From positions 8,534,501 through 8,598,500 of the forward strand of contig NC_089724.1 in assembly GCF_035083965.1 (NCBI RefSeq): a stretch of DNA of 64,000 nt. Reading direction: 5' to 3'. The translations under genes and the position numbers were made by a program. The stretch comes from Branchiostoma lanceolatum (lineage: Eukaryota > Chordata > Leptocardii > Amphioxiformes > Branchiostomatidae). Shown in pieces: positions 48,201 to 56,359 of the stretch. Every line of letters begins with the position of its first letter. Positions within the stretch are counted from its first letter, which is position 1. Under the pieces are notes generated by a model, which saw only the letters and a list, made by a program, of their open reading frames with translations, made no database searches and was not told the DNA's origin.

Positions 48201-50217
48201 TGTAATTTTGCCCCTCGGGAAGCCAAATAATGCTCCCCTTCCACACCATCCCCAGCTTAGTTGCTCCGCTCCCTCACAATGCTCTCCATTGTAATTGTTT
48301 TCTAGAAAAAACCCTTAGGTATGTGATGACATTCTGATATTGTAGAAAAATGTTTGATTTCTTCTCTGTAAGAAATTCATAAAAGACAGTTGTATTTTTC
48401 AGGTGTGTTCGTCTCATGACCTGTGTAGTGACAGAAGTGAAGGAGGCAGCGGCAGAATTTCTGTTTGTTCTCTGCAAGGAGAATGGTAAGAGTTGGAGTG
48501 TTTACAGAAATACATGTACTACAAACTGTATGTCCACATACTGACATAGACCAGATTTTATCAGTCCCCTGAGTGGTCTTCTTGGGCAGTTTTGATTGTA
48601 ATATATAAAACATGAACACATTGAAAAAGAAGGCAAATCTATACACCATTTCCTGCACTTCTTTTGGCGAATCTTCACTGTTGTTTGTTTGTGCCTGTTT
48701 ATCAAATGGTTGTTGTTGTTGACAGTTGACAGGCTGGTGAAGTACACAGGATTCGGTAACGCGGCGGGACTGCTCGCGCGCCGCGGCCTTCTTGCCGGCG
48801 GGCCGTCTTCTGGACAGGACAACTACTCCAGCGGCGATGAGGAAAGCGACACAGAAGAATACATGGTGGCCAGGGACAAGTAAGACCAATTATAGAAGTT
48901 TTAACCTTTGGTTTTAAGAATGGAATGTTTCTCAACACTCAAGTATACCCAGCTAGTTCTCCTGCAGAAATAGGATTCTGTGCAAGAGAGGTGACAGAAA
49001 AAAAAAAAAAGAACTGTCTGATCTGTGATCTGAAAAGAAAACTTGTCCTTACTTAGTTACAAAGTGAAGGCATTACTTTCATAATCTTTCCTTGTCCATC
49101 CCTAAAAGACATGTGCAGCCTGGTTACCATCCTCGTTAGTTAACACTGACTCCCATAAGTCTTATGCTATACATATTGTGCTGTGTATGATAGTCGTGCT
49201 ATAAAGTTGTAATTCTTCTACATGTAAGTTGGTGAGTAGGAAGTGTGGGAGCCAGCATAGAGTAGCAAAAAGAGCTAGCTAAGAGGGTTCACAAAAAAAA
49301 TAGTTACTCAAGCAACGGTAAAATTTTGAACCATCAGACGTTTCAGACAGCATCCACTGTTTTTCGTCAGTGATTAAAAACTGTAGAACCAGGTTTCATA
49401 CCAAAACCTTGAATTGAAATGTTAATGAGGTGAAGACAATTTTATCCTAGAGGATAGATACTCTACATCCTGACAATGTCTGTGCTTGTCCTACAGAATC
49501 AACCCTGTAACGGGGCGTGTGGAGCCCGACAGACCCAACCCTCTTGAGGAGATGACAGAAGAGCAAAAGGAACACCTTTTCATGCAGCTGGCCAGTGACT
49601 TTGACAAGTTAACAAGGTACACACCCACACTCACACTTACCACACACACACAAGCACACATCATCATCATAGATGTACCCACACACACACACACACACAC
49701 ACACATGCACACACACACATGCATGCATGCAACCCACGCACACACGCACGCACACACACACATAAACACACATATACGATATTCAAAAGATACCCAACCC
49801 TAGTAGTTCTAGATTGTATCGATCTAGTGCACTCTATCCACATAATGCAATAACTGTTATGCTTGTGGTGAACTCTTATAAATGTTATAATAAAACAGAT
49901 ATGTATGAAATATATTGTTGTTTTCATAACTGGGTGTAGCTGCAATTATGCATGATTACAGCATACATTGTACTACAATTTTCATTGCCTCTGTAAATAT
50001 TGATATATGTTAATACAATTCATGATTGCCTTGACTAATTAAAGACTAGTACTGTTTGATATCATGCTCTGTTGTGCCCTGTAGAGAAGGGATAGTAAAA
50101 CCCACCATGATTGGCAGCGACGGACGGCTTCACGTGGTGGAGGGGGGCGTGGCAGAGATGGTGGCCCGCGCCCAGACTCCGCCCCCCGACGACGAAGAGG
50201 ATGATGCAACAGAGTGA
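24263..50217 (+). CDS. RIC8: RIC8 (synembryn), Galpha chaperone and exchange factor, 543 aa
   Basis: Cytosolic armadillo-type protein that folds nascent G-protein alpha subunits and acts as a guanine nucleotide exchange factor for them. Sixteen exons: 24263-24349, 24632-24679, 37393-37594, 38278-38347, 38619-38694, 38917-38969, 39415-39503, 42330-42439, 42713-42807, 43555-43708, 44178-44273, 44740-44801, 48403-48485, 48726-48879, 49497-49616, 50085-50217. All borders are GT-AG; the total is 1632 nt. Family blocks are clear: [54 protein letters not shown] and [20 protein letters not shown]. The acidic stretch [13 protein letters not shown] (442-454) aligns with the CK2-phosphorylated loop of mammalian RIC8A, and [10 protein letters not shown] with [13 protein letters not shown] follows. 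Length matches RIC8A (about 530 aa). Intron 2 is 12.7 kb and holds the composite foldback element; intron 12 holds a LINE. Confidence 0.97.
25018..25240. repeat. left GCCGTC-rich subterminal zone
   Basis: GC-rich, with many copies of GCCGTC or CCCGTC (GACGCCGTC, AGGCCGTCTGTCC, AGGCCGTCC). It mirrors the right-hand zone at 36585-37105. Repeated subterminal motifs are typical transposase-binding regions in DNA transposons. That role is inferred. Confidence 0.5.
26445..27063. repeat. inner left arm segment with coding-like fragments
   Basis: Positions 26470-26580 pair with 32735-32850 at roughly 90 percent or better by eye. Both stay open for about 34 codons in the matching frame ([10 protein letters not shown], then [16 protein letters not shown]). 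Near 26985-27063 a short open + stretch encodes [20 protein letters not shown], which looks like a captured exon fragment that ends where the satellite begins. No parent gene is recognised. Confidence 0.35.
27064..29990. repeat. left satellite array, ~100 bp monomer, ~29 copies
   Basis: Tandem monomers of 99-106 bp. A typical unit contains CCGTGCCTATATGGGTGTAC, ACACGCCCTTGAGAAG and AAGGTTGAAATTGGGTCA. Every unit includes a perfect 10 bp-arm palindrome, AATTGGGTCA and TGACCCAATT around a 6-base loop. A unit fragment in reverse orientation lies near 28077-28100, and deleted or duplicated half units occur near 29340-29410. Monomers agree closely, with scattered substitutions. The array runs opposite to the right array at 30665-32215. 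Confidence 0.9.
29991..30664. other. centre of the foldback, between the opposed arrays
   Basis: Not satellite. Positions 30236-30430 are repeated in direct orientation, at about 70 percent by eye, at 32222-32415 just beyond the right array (both contain CATTATATACAATG and AACTAGAAAGTGT). The stretch 30460-30660 has several CGGCGAGCT, TCGGCCGA and TCGGCG strings and begins CCCCCGTCACAAATCAAG, like a dispersed repeat start at 1987. No gene seen. Confidence 0.55.
30665..32215. repeat. right satellite array, ~100 bp monomer, ~16 copies, inverted
   Basis: Same monomer as the left array on the opposite strand (AAGGGCGTGTGTACACCC, ATATAGGCACGGACG, AATTGGGTCATTCCATTGAC). Three variants are mixed: ACACCCATATAGG, TAACGTTACACCCATG and ACAACAATGTAGG types. 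A variant unit with TATAACCC and AACAGAATAG occurs at about 31075-31130 and again at 31768-31825. This suggests a higher-order repeat of about 7 monomers (roughly 695 bp). Confidence 0.9.
32478..32684 (-). other. coding-like open stretch, 68 codons, unknown
   Basis: An ATG-started frame on - reads smoothly ([20 protein letters not shown], then [18 protein letters not shown]). It has a balanced composition, rich in aromatic and acidic residues, unlike the low-complexity frames around it. It has no splice-supported neighbours, and no family is recognised. It may be a captured exon, a fragment of an element protein, or chance. It lies in the right arm of the foldback element, between array and inner segment. 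Confidence 0.3.
33609..33975. repeat. 45 bp minisatellite
   Basis: Four nearly perfect 45 bp units start at 33609, 33654, 33699 and 33744 (GGAGAATATCTTTATATAC, ATGAACATATTGGCACCTG, TCTCAAA). More degenerate units follow to about 33975. Because 45 is a multiple of three, frames stay open on both strands, but no start codon or splice context supports a gene. Confidence 0.85.
34454..36211 (-). pseudogene. broken two-exon gene with a CRLCG zinc-type motif
   Basis: Exon 1 (36211-36193) encodes MAGETS and ends with a good GTAAGA donor. Exon 2 (34777 down to 34454) follows a TTTGTAG acceptor and joins in phase 1. The joined frame reads acidic residues ([12 protein letters not shown]), then [18 protein letters not shown] and FSNIFGI. 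It meets a stop at about residue 50, while the next frame stays open to 34454 ([20 protein letters not shown]). One frame disruption near 34645 therefore separates two coding-looking parts. The CxxC motif followed by an IFGI-like core recalls the N-terminal zinc region of RAG1 or Chapaev-type proteins, or a ZAD-like domain; this is weak inference. It lies in the extra right-arm DNA of the foldback element. It could be a decayed host gene copy or a transposon gene remnant. Confidence 0.35.
34790..35480. other. AT-rich stretch, no gene seen
   Basis: This is the intron of the broken CRLCG gene. It contains several TTTGCAT and ATGCAAAT strings and no recognisable exon. The neighbouring stretch to 36190 is similar, except for GC-richer DNA close to exon 1. 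Confidence 0.4.
36585..37105. repeat. right GCCGTC-rich subterminal zone with an internal duplication
   Basis: Mirror of the left zone, dense in GACGCCGTC and its complement. A block of roughly 75 bp with GACGTCTGGGACGTTTTCTA and GAGCCAATCTAGACGCGTCC occurs twice, at about 36705-36775 and 36875-36945. The long open frames here reflect GC richness. Confidence 0.5.
37621..37850. mobile_element. MITE-like repeat, family R1, copy 3
   Basis: Same element as at 1441-1667 and 6811-7024. It begins TGTAACATCTACTAATATAA and ends with AAAGTGGCAGATTTCTG near ATTAATG. It starts only 27 bp after RIC8 exon 3 ends (37594), within intron 3. Confidence 0.75.
39166..39377. mobile_element. imperfect foldback element, 212 bp
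   Basis: TCTCCAAGCAGATC and CGGTGGCA on the left pair with TGCCACCG and TCTGCTTGGAGA on the right. It lies in RIC8 intron 6 and ends 38 bp before the exon at 39415, very near its branch point and polypyrimidine tract. No coding capacity. Confidence 0.6.
39525..39665 (+). mobile_element. tRNA-derived SINE
   Basis: An A-box-like TGGCGTAACGG (about 39534) and a perfect B box GGTTCGAATCC (39578-39588) give a tRNA-like promoter. It is followed by TTGGGAAAAGCACTTAACAC and ACTCAGGTGAAAATGAGTAC, a central part seen in several invertebrate SINE families. It lacks a foldable tRNA body, so it is not a tRNA gene. RIC8 intron 7. Confidence 0.75.
40166..40310. repeat. tandem duplication, ~73 bp unit
   Basis: Two adjacent copies contain GGGGGTATCT, TTTGATGAATCTTTTTC and TTTAAAAAATCTTTAT, with few differences. 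A second small duplication (GTTCCGCGTGTTCCATTT and GTTCCGCGCGTTCCATTT) follows at 40377-40470. RIC8 intron 7. Confidence 0.7.
40736..40898. mobile_element. foldback MITE with TTAA target site
   Basis: A 163 bp element whose arms (about 65 bp) are almost fully complementary: GTGTATATGGTGTCATAACG on the left against CGTTATGACACCATATACAC on the right. The ends are TGACCCGCC and GCGGGTCA, flanked by TTAA on both sides (40732-40735, 40899-40902). A TTAA target is used by piggyBac and Kolobok transposases. RIC8 intron 7. Confidence 0.85.
41800..42130. mobile_element. SINE 3' region, same family as 56840-57035
   Basis: CTTCGGATAGGACGTTAAAT, GAGGAGAGCCACACC and CACGTTGAAGAATCCGCCAC match the complement of 56845-56935. 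No tRNA-like head is visible, so this copy is truncated or joined to another repeat. RIC8 intron 7. Confidence 0.6.
44918..48290 (-). mobile_element. 5'-truncated LINE with open endonuclease/reverse transcriptase frame
   Basis: Non-LTR retrotransposon, antisense in RIC8 intron 12. One uninterrupted frame (48249 down to 45064, 1061 codons) begins inside the apurinic-type endonuclease: DLNSRFGD, then STVDYMLSS, then SDHCML. Reverse transcriptase blocks follow: [54 protein letters not shown] and [11 protein letters not shown]. Near the C-terminus is a CCHC knuckle, [19 protein letters not shown]. The 3' end is marked by TTGAATGAATGAATGAAAG at about 44918 on +. The endonuclease N-terminus and any ORF1 are missing, so it cannot move by itself. 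The intact 3.2 kb frame implies a recent insertion. Clade is not resolved; a CR1/L2 or RTEX-like group is possible. Confidence 0.93.
49622..49775. repeat. CA-rich microsatellite
   Basis: Runs of CACACA interrupted by CATGCATGCATGCA and ACGCACGC, starting six bases after RIC8 exon 15. It directly follows the 5' splice site of intron 15. Confidence 0.95.
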
Positions 50218-50482
50218 TAGCTGTTTCCCGTCGTGTACCCAGGAAGTGTCCAAAGCTTTCATAAAATCAACTTGTTGCATGTGGGCTGTTCCATTATGTG
50301 AATCAGGGGTTGACAAATTTATTCCATGTTAGGGGATAGTGGGAGACCGGTAGCAAACAGTGTGGAGGTGTTAGAATTATGGAAAGAAAATTCCAACCTA
50401 TTGTTCTGAAAATAACAACACTACCATTATTTTATAATGGAGCAGTCCAAGGCCAGAGTATGTACACATTGTATATGTTGTC

Positions 50483-50874
50483 CATCCTCGTTCACCAGGA
50501 CCCTTCCGCTCCACGTTACATCGCTCGCAGAAAGGGCCCTGGTAACACGGGATGGCATCCATGGTTATTGCAGGTCGACGAGACTTGCTGATGAATAATT
50601 AATGAGCTAACCCTTATTTGGGACAAACGGCAGTTGTAGCTCATGAATAATTAATGAGCTAGCAGTAACACGTAACCTGATTGGTTGATAGCTTCCCAGC
50701 GTTCTTTGCGCGCTTGCTTCCGATGAGAGGAAGCAAACGGGTTTTAACCCCTCTGATTGGCTGAAGCTGTTTTGGTGGCGATATCGTAATAACCATGGAT
50801 GCCATCCCGTGTTACCAGGGCCCTTTCTGCGAGCGATGTAACGTGGAGCGGAAGGGTCCTGGTGAACGAGGATG
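50483..50874. mobile_element. foldback MITE with perfect 8 bp target duplication
   Basis: A 392 bp element with arms of about 85 bp that are practically perfect complements (CATCCTCGTTCACCAGGACC on the left, GGTCCTGGTGAACGAGGATG on the right). The octamer ATGTTGTC flanks both ends (50475-50482 and 50875-50882). An 8 bp duplication fits hAT or P-type transposases. Arm identity suggests a young insertion. It lies 265 bp after the RIC8 stop, so probably in its 3' untranslated region. Confidence 0.92.
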
Positions 50875-51097
50875 ATGTTGTCAGTATACATGTATATATA
50901 CAGTCTGCATGTATATACCAGAGTACTACACACTGTGTATAGTAGACTATAGTATAATTATTATTAAGTTATTGTTTAGCTAATGGATCAGTAATGGATA
51001 TCACTTTGTATCATTCTGTTGCGTTTTCTATATGCTTTATAGCTGAATAATGTATATGTGGATGTGTGTGACTATACAGTGTATGACTTTGTGCATA

Positions 51098-51127
51098 TAT
51101 GTATGTATGTGTGTGTGTGTATGTGTG

Positions 51128-51170
<43 letters not shown>

Positions 51171-51172
51171 AT
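51098..51172. repeat. TG microsatellite
   Basis: GTGTGT repeat of about 70 bp with few interruptions, downstream of RIC8. The surrounding 50880-52500 has no gene that I can support. Confidence 0.9.
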
Positions 51173-51855
51173 TCATTCAGTCAATGGTATGTTGTACTGA
51201 AATAAGACATTCCTTATTTGTGTTGGACACATGAATACTGTATTAGCCATGTGAAGTTGTGATTCCAAATTCATAAAGGCTAAGGGTGTGATTGATGTGT
51301 CTAGATGTACTCATATCACTGCCATGTTTAATATTTGCAGATGATGTAAACAAGCTCTAGTTTGCAGGATCAAGACTGACATACATGTAGTTTGTAAGAC
51401 TAGCATCTATCCAGGACATTCAAGCTGTCCTTTAAAACAGTAACATGACTCTACAGTGGATTTCTGGTCTATAGACACTAGACTTCATACTAGTTTTTCC
51501 TGTAGATTATGTACTCTAACTTTTATATCAGAAGTGTGCCAAAATTTGGTCAAAGTTCTGTGATGTTAAAGACCTATTTATGATCCACTGAATTCTACAT
51601 TTCTGCATGACACCATGTAGGTACTATACTGTTTCGCTACTGTTTCTTTTTCCTTGTACTGGTATTTCACTGTGGAATGCCTATTATTTAATTTTGACCA
51701 CATGTTACAAAAACGACATGAAGACATTTAGTTGCTTGCTGCATGTTTTATCTTTTCCTGCTCAAGCTACAGTCCGTAGTACATGTACTTTACATCGTCG
51801 TCATATAAAGGAAATTAAAACATTTAAACATGTATTATTCAGAGCATTTATGAAG

Positions 51856-52110
51856 AAATCTACAAGTAAACTTGGGTTCGTATTACATGTACCAGTAAAA
51901 CATCTTCTGCCTGGTGATTTTATTTCAATGGTGTCTGACATTTTCCTTCAAAACTACTGGGGAAAAAAACTTAGTAAAACTGAGTCTCAATTGAGAAATC
52001 TACAAGTAAACTTGTGACCATATTACCAGTAAAACATATTAGGCCATGTGTTTTCATGACGTCTGACATTTTTCGACCATTCTTTAAAGCTACTTCTAGG
52101 AGAAAAATCT
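51856..52110. repeat. direct duplication, ~135 bp
   Basis: GAAATCTACAAGTAAACTTG occurs at about 51856 and 51996. Each copy is followed by ACCAGTAAAACAT and then GTCTGACATTTT. The copies diverge. The overlapping open frame has no family match and is broken by the second copy. Confidence 0.6.
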
Positions 52111-52521
52111 TGAGTTTGCCATGGTCACTGTTGATCCTTTTGCAGCCTGGAAAAAACAAAAAAACCTTTGAATTTGATTGCGATGAATGGTGACAAGTCA
52201 GGTGCTTTGTTGGTCATCACCAGATGGATATAGACTTTGTTGGTCGTCACCACAGCCAAAGGAACTCGCGATCAGTGTTAATGTGAGGTCACGGCCTAAT
52301 GACAATACTATAAAAAATATGTAAGGCATGCAACAACGTTAGCAAACATGCAAACTGTGGGGGCAGGAGCATATTAACTTTGTGCCACAGCGTCTGATAA
52401 ATGATCAAGAGCACACCTATACTGAACAATCTCGTGTTCTGTATCGGTGTCAAACTTGAACCGGTATAACAGTCTTTTGGTGTAAAATACGTAAACTAGC
52501 GTAGGCGGTGTACGTAAGTCT

Positions 52522-52754
52522 CCCATTCCACTAGACCGCGATCGAGCTGCGCTCTCGCTGCGACCTAAACGGGATTTGTGTAACCCTTGATTTGATAATT
52601 GAAATATCATTCAAAATATAAAAGTATGACTAAGAAGACAACAAAACACACAAAGCGTAAAAGGATTTGTTTTCTATCTATGAAACTCGTTGAGCGCTCC
52701 ATCAAAATAGGTCGCAGCGAGCGCAGCGAGGTTGCGACCCTAGTGGAATCGGGG
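52522..52754. mobile_element. terminal-inverted-repeat MITE, GC-rich ends
   Basis: CCATTCCACTAG and GCTGCGCTCTCGCTGCGACC on the left pair with GGTCGCAGCGAGCGCAGCGA and CTAGTGGAATCGG on the right. About 45 bp arms surround an AT-rich core. It ends about 170 bp from the stop of secreted gene B. Confidence 0.8.
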
Positions 52755-52925
52755 TAAAGGGCATGCGCGTCCCTTGGAAATCAGTTACCAACTTGAAGTT
52801 AACTGACGGGTCCACCCTAAAGATTCATAAACAAACAATGAAATAAATAATTCATGCTTTAACGTCATACGTTTTACATCATTGATATAGTGTTTCGATG
52901 CTCTAAAACGCTCTGACCTGTTGGA

Positions 52926-53741
52926 TCAGCCGGTGAGCGCGGTGAGGTTGTTGTACGCCTCCTGCAGCTGCTGCTGAAGATCACGGATCAGCTCGGCTAA
53001 CTCACGGGCAGCATCGCGGTCTTCGGGAGACAAAATGAAAAACTTCAATATTATGATATATGATTGACTGGATGAATAATAAAACTGTAATTCAGTCTAT
53101 ACCAATGGATTACAATATGATGTAATATGATACTGGCTGGATGATATTCACAAACTGAGTGACTGGATGGTTTCGCACGTTATGTCCATTTGGCAAAGTT
53201 ATTTAACACCTGTTGGTGTTTGCCGATAAAATCAAAAAATTAGCTATAGCCACATCTTACTTTTCTATGCAAGGAGAAAGTTTTTTTTCTTCTAAGATTT
53301 ATAATTACATGTACGTACACATTTCTGCTATATCGGAGGACCTTTCATACACTACCATTGTACATCTGAGACATTTTAACATTCTAATCCCCAGTCCAAA
53401 TAACGAGCAAGGCGTTTGGGTATTGTCAAATAGTGCTTATTTCAACCAACAGAAAGGTAGATGTTTTAGTGGGTATGTTGGAGGATCTTACCGTTGTTGT
53501 CGTACGCCTCCTGAAGCCGTTCCTGGGCATCAGCTAGCTGGGACCGTAGGCTGGTTAGTGCGAAGTACGCGTCTTGGATGTTCTGCCAGCCGGACTTATG
53601 GTCATCAGCCACCGTCTTGTTGTCACTGGTGGCAGGCGGTGGGATTGCGGGCTTAGTTGGTTCCTCTGTAGGCACTGCTGCGGATGATGACACCAGGAAC
53701 CCCACAGTTCCGCACAGGAGGAGGAGGTGGGGCCATTCCAT
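52926..53741 (-). CDS. small secreted helical protein B, two exons, 114 aa
   Basis: Exon 1 is 53741-53492 and exon 2 is 53020-52926, with GT-AG borders and a phase 1 junction, as in gene A. The protein begins with a signal peptide (MEWPHLLLLCGTVGFLVSSS, cut near AAV). A Pro/Thr-rich linker (PTEEPTKPAIPPPATSD) follows. Then come two helix blocks with the same ending: SQLADAQERLQEAYDNN and RDLQQQLQEAYNN. The block GWQNIQDAYF matches FFDNIQDSYW of gene A. No cysteines, and no dibasic processing site flanking an amidation glycine. The frame is open upstream to another Met, but the chosen start gives the clean signal peptide. Likely a secreted coiled-coil or amphipathic-helix protein. Function unknown. 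Confidence 0.72.
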
Positions 53742-53749
53742 GGTCACCT

Positions 53750-56010
53750 GGATAAAGGCGCTTAGCAAGAAATAACTATCGCTTAGAAGCGTTACAAATT
53801 CCAATTCCCTTTTATAACACAATTCGCTGCAGACATCGGGATACATATCAAATTTATGCGCACAGGATAATCAACACGAAGGGGAAGGACTGTACCTTAC
53901 TTTTTTTTCTCTTACCGCTACTGACGAACTAACATTTCCCCTAGGTTAAGAATGTGTCTCTGTCCACGCGTTTTTCCAATACAATGCCGTTTTCAATCAT
54001 ACAGGTTTTGCCGTACAATCTACGCATTTGGTAAACTTTGGTTGCTGCTTCTAGTTTTATAACGGTATATACATTTCAAAGTAGGTAAGCAAAACTGATA
54101 CTCACAATCCAATTTTTCCCTATATCAGACTTTGGAGCTTAGGAAACGCACGGTCTGTTCTGAAAGACTGATGTAAACTGTGACTAACGGAGACTTGCGT
54201 CATGCGCCTTTCTGAAAAACACCATGGTGACGCTACAAATGCCTCTTAACCTGCACCGGGTCATAGTAACAGGGCAAACTGAACCCAGGAAAAACATCTT
54301 TGGATGACTGGGTGGCGTAAACAGCCCAATCTAACACCACTTCAGATGCTTTCAGCGCGAATGGTTCACGTGCATGGTGCCCACTCAAAGAAAGGCAGTG
54401 GAAGACGCGACATATATATAGACGTTACGTGGAGTGGTTCCGACTCACTGGGGAAAGATGTTTGTGAATGATAGGATAGGAAGGTCGCACACACGCACGC
54501 ACACACACACACATGTACACACACACACACACACACACGTACACCCGCACGTACACCCCCCCACACACACACACACGCACGCACACACACACACACACAC
54601 ATTCATCTTTATTTTTTCACTACCCTCTCTGACCCTTAATCAAGAGAAAGCAGAAGCCATGTAAACTTGCTTGGAGATTGAAATATGTAATGCGGACGAA
54701 TGTTTGCGTTTGTTTATGAATAAGGTATTATATGGGGGTAGGGATGTCATTAGCTTTTGATTATAGGCTCGTCACTTCACATTTAGACGGAATAACTATG
54801 AGTGAATAACACAAATGAAATAACTCTTAGGTGTCTTCCATCATTTTGGTTAGGTGTACATAGAAGGGCGGGGAATGACAAAGAACGGATGTGCATTGAA
54901 AGAGATGTGCATGTAAGTCACACAACATCTACGATGCAAAGACTGGTTCAAAATATTTGCTGCGAAGGCTTTTTGGCGTCCGACATATAACGTTAGGACA
55001 GGTCTTATGTTTGTTTGTTTGTACATGTCTCTCTGTTCTTTCGCCTCTCTCTCTAGCCACTTTTACACACACGCCCCCGCACACTAATGCCGCACATATG
55101 AACATATCGGCTAGGCTAGATGTTTGTATGGGCACGTTTTTTGGTGGTTCACCTTTATCACTTAGTGCCTTCAGAAAAATACGGACACGAGAAGCAGAAT
55201 CCATACGCCCACCTGGAGATTGAGATTGTGTAAAGCGGACAATTGTTTGCCCTAAGGATAAGGGGCTATTGCACTGGTGCAAACTTTGCGCTTATTCGAA
55301 AGGTCCCTTGTATTGGTAGTTATTTGACGACCGAAGACGTTTTATTATCACATTGTGCATTGTGAGTTATGGCTGACGAATATTTCATCCTTACAACCCT
55401 TAAAAAATCGAACACCCAGGAATCCACAACTTAGACCAAAGTTTGCGCTCATTTGAAATGTCTCTTCAGTTGGTAGGTACTTGCCGACTGAAGATGGAAA
55501 ATCAAGATTTCATAGGATGGACATTGCACCTACATGTGTATGTAGAAAAATCATCAATAAACAAGTGACCATCACTTATCAGCATTTAATGCATTATCCA
55601 CATATTCATAAAATCAAATAGATGGAACTGCACATAGTACGATATTTCCAAATTCCAATTATTCTAGGCTACACAATTCAGTGTCATCTTGAAATAACTT
55701 AAATTGGTACATTTCCAGCAATAATGATATTATTGCAACACAAATAATTCAGACCTTTACAAGAAGAGCAACATATAAGGTAATAGATATTTCAAATTAT
55801 CACAAGTTTATCCTTAAAACATTTAAATGGGTAGAAACTCAACTGACTGATTGAGTACCTAAAAAAGTACAATGCTAACATAACAGTGAGTTGCTGTATG
55901 TAATGAAAAGTAGTCATACATAATAATGCACCCCTCCTAACATAATATGCATGTAGCAACTTCTATTCTTTCTATAATCACTATACATATATTGCAAAAT
56001 AAAAAAATGC
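53750..56010. other. spacer between secreted gene B and SPT2
   Basis: No gene supported. It contains a CA-type microsatellite (54488-54602) and a diverged direct repeat of about 90 bp at 55280-55365 and 55436-55525 (TTTGCGCT, TTGGTAG, GACGACCGAAGA or GCCGACTGAAGA). The remainder, 55560-56010, is AT-rich without recognisable content. Confidence 0.5.
54488..54602. repeat. CA/CACG microsatellite
   Basis: CACACACGCACGCACACA runs with short interruptions (ACGTACACCC). No gene content. Confidence 0.93.
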
Positions 56011-56011
56011 A

Positions 56012-56017
56012 TTTATT
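56012..56017 (-). terminator. candidate SPT2 polyadenylation signal
   Basis: AATAAA on - (TTTATT on +), 343 bp after the SPT2 stop codon. It is the best-placed such hexamer downstream of the gene. A six-base match in AT-rich DNA is weak evidence. Confidence 0.3.
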
Positions 56018-56359
56018 ATCTAAATCAAACATTATCACAGTGGACATTCAATGTTTTATATGCACTGCTCAGATAAAAAATAACTTAAGATTCAACCATT
56101 CACCAGATACTAGTGAAACATATTCATATGTTTGGCTTTAGCTGTTCTATGCCATGTGACAAGACATAATAATGTATCGAGACATCAAATGGTGTTCAAA
56201 TGCCGTTAACAACCACAATCTTTATGACTACTTTTACAAAACAGAACAAATAATCATACTGGTTTCAAAACTCAGCACTGAATTTTTTCTTACAATAACA
56301 AGCACAAGGTTACGTATTCTGGTGCATGTGGTAGAAGTGATCTTTGTCTTTGAGTGGAA

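Noticed and set aside
49491-49945. Cys-Val or His-Thr rich frames over the CA repeat, and the similar ones at 54366-54664
   Set aside because: Microsatellite artefacts. The only real coding sequence here is RIC8 exon 15.
51607-52017. 136-codon + frame downstream of RIC8
   Set aside because: No family resemblance, and its last third is a duplicated DNA segment whose second copy breaks the frame. Most likely non-coding.
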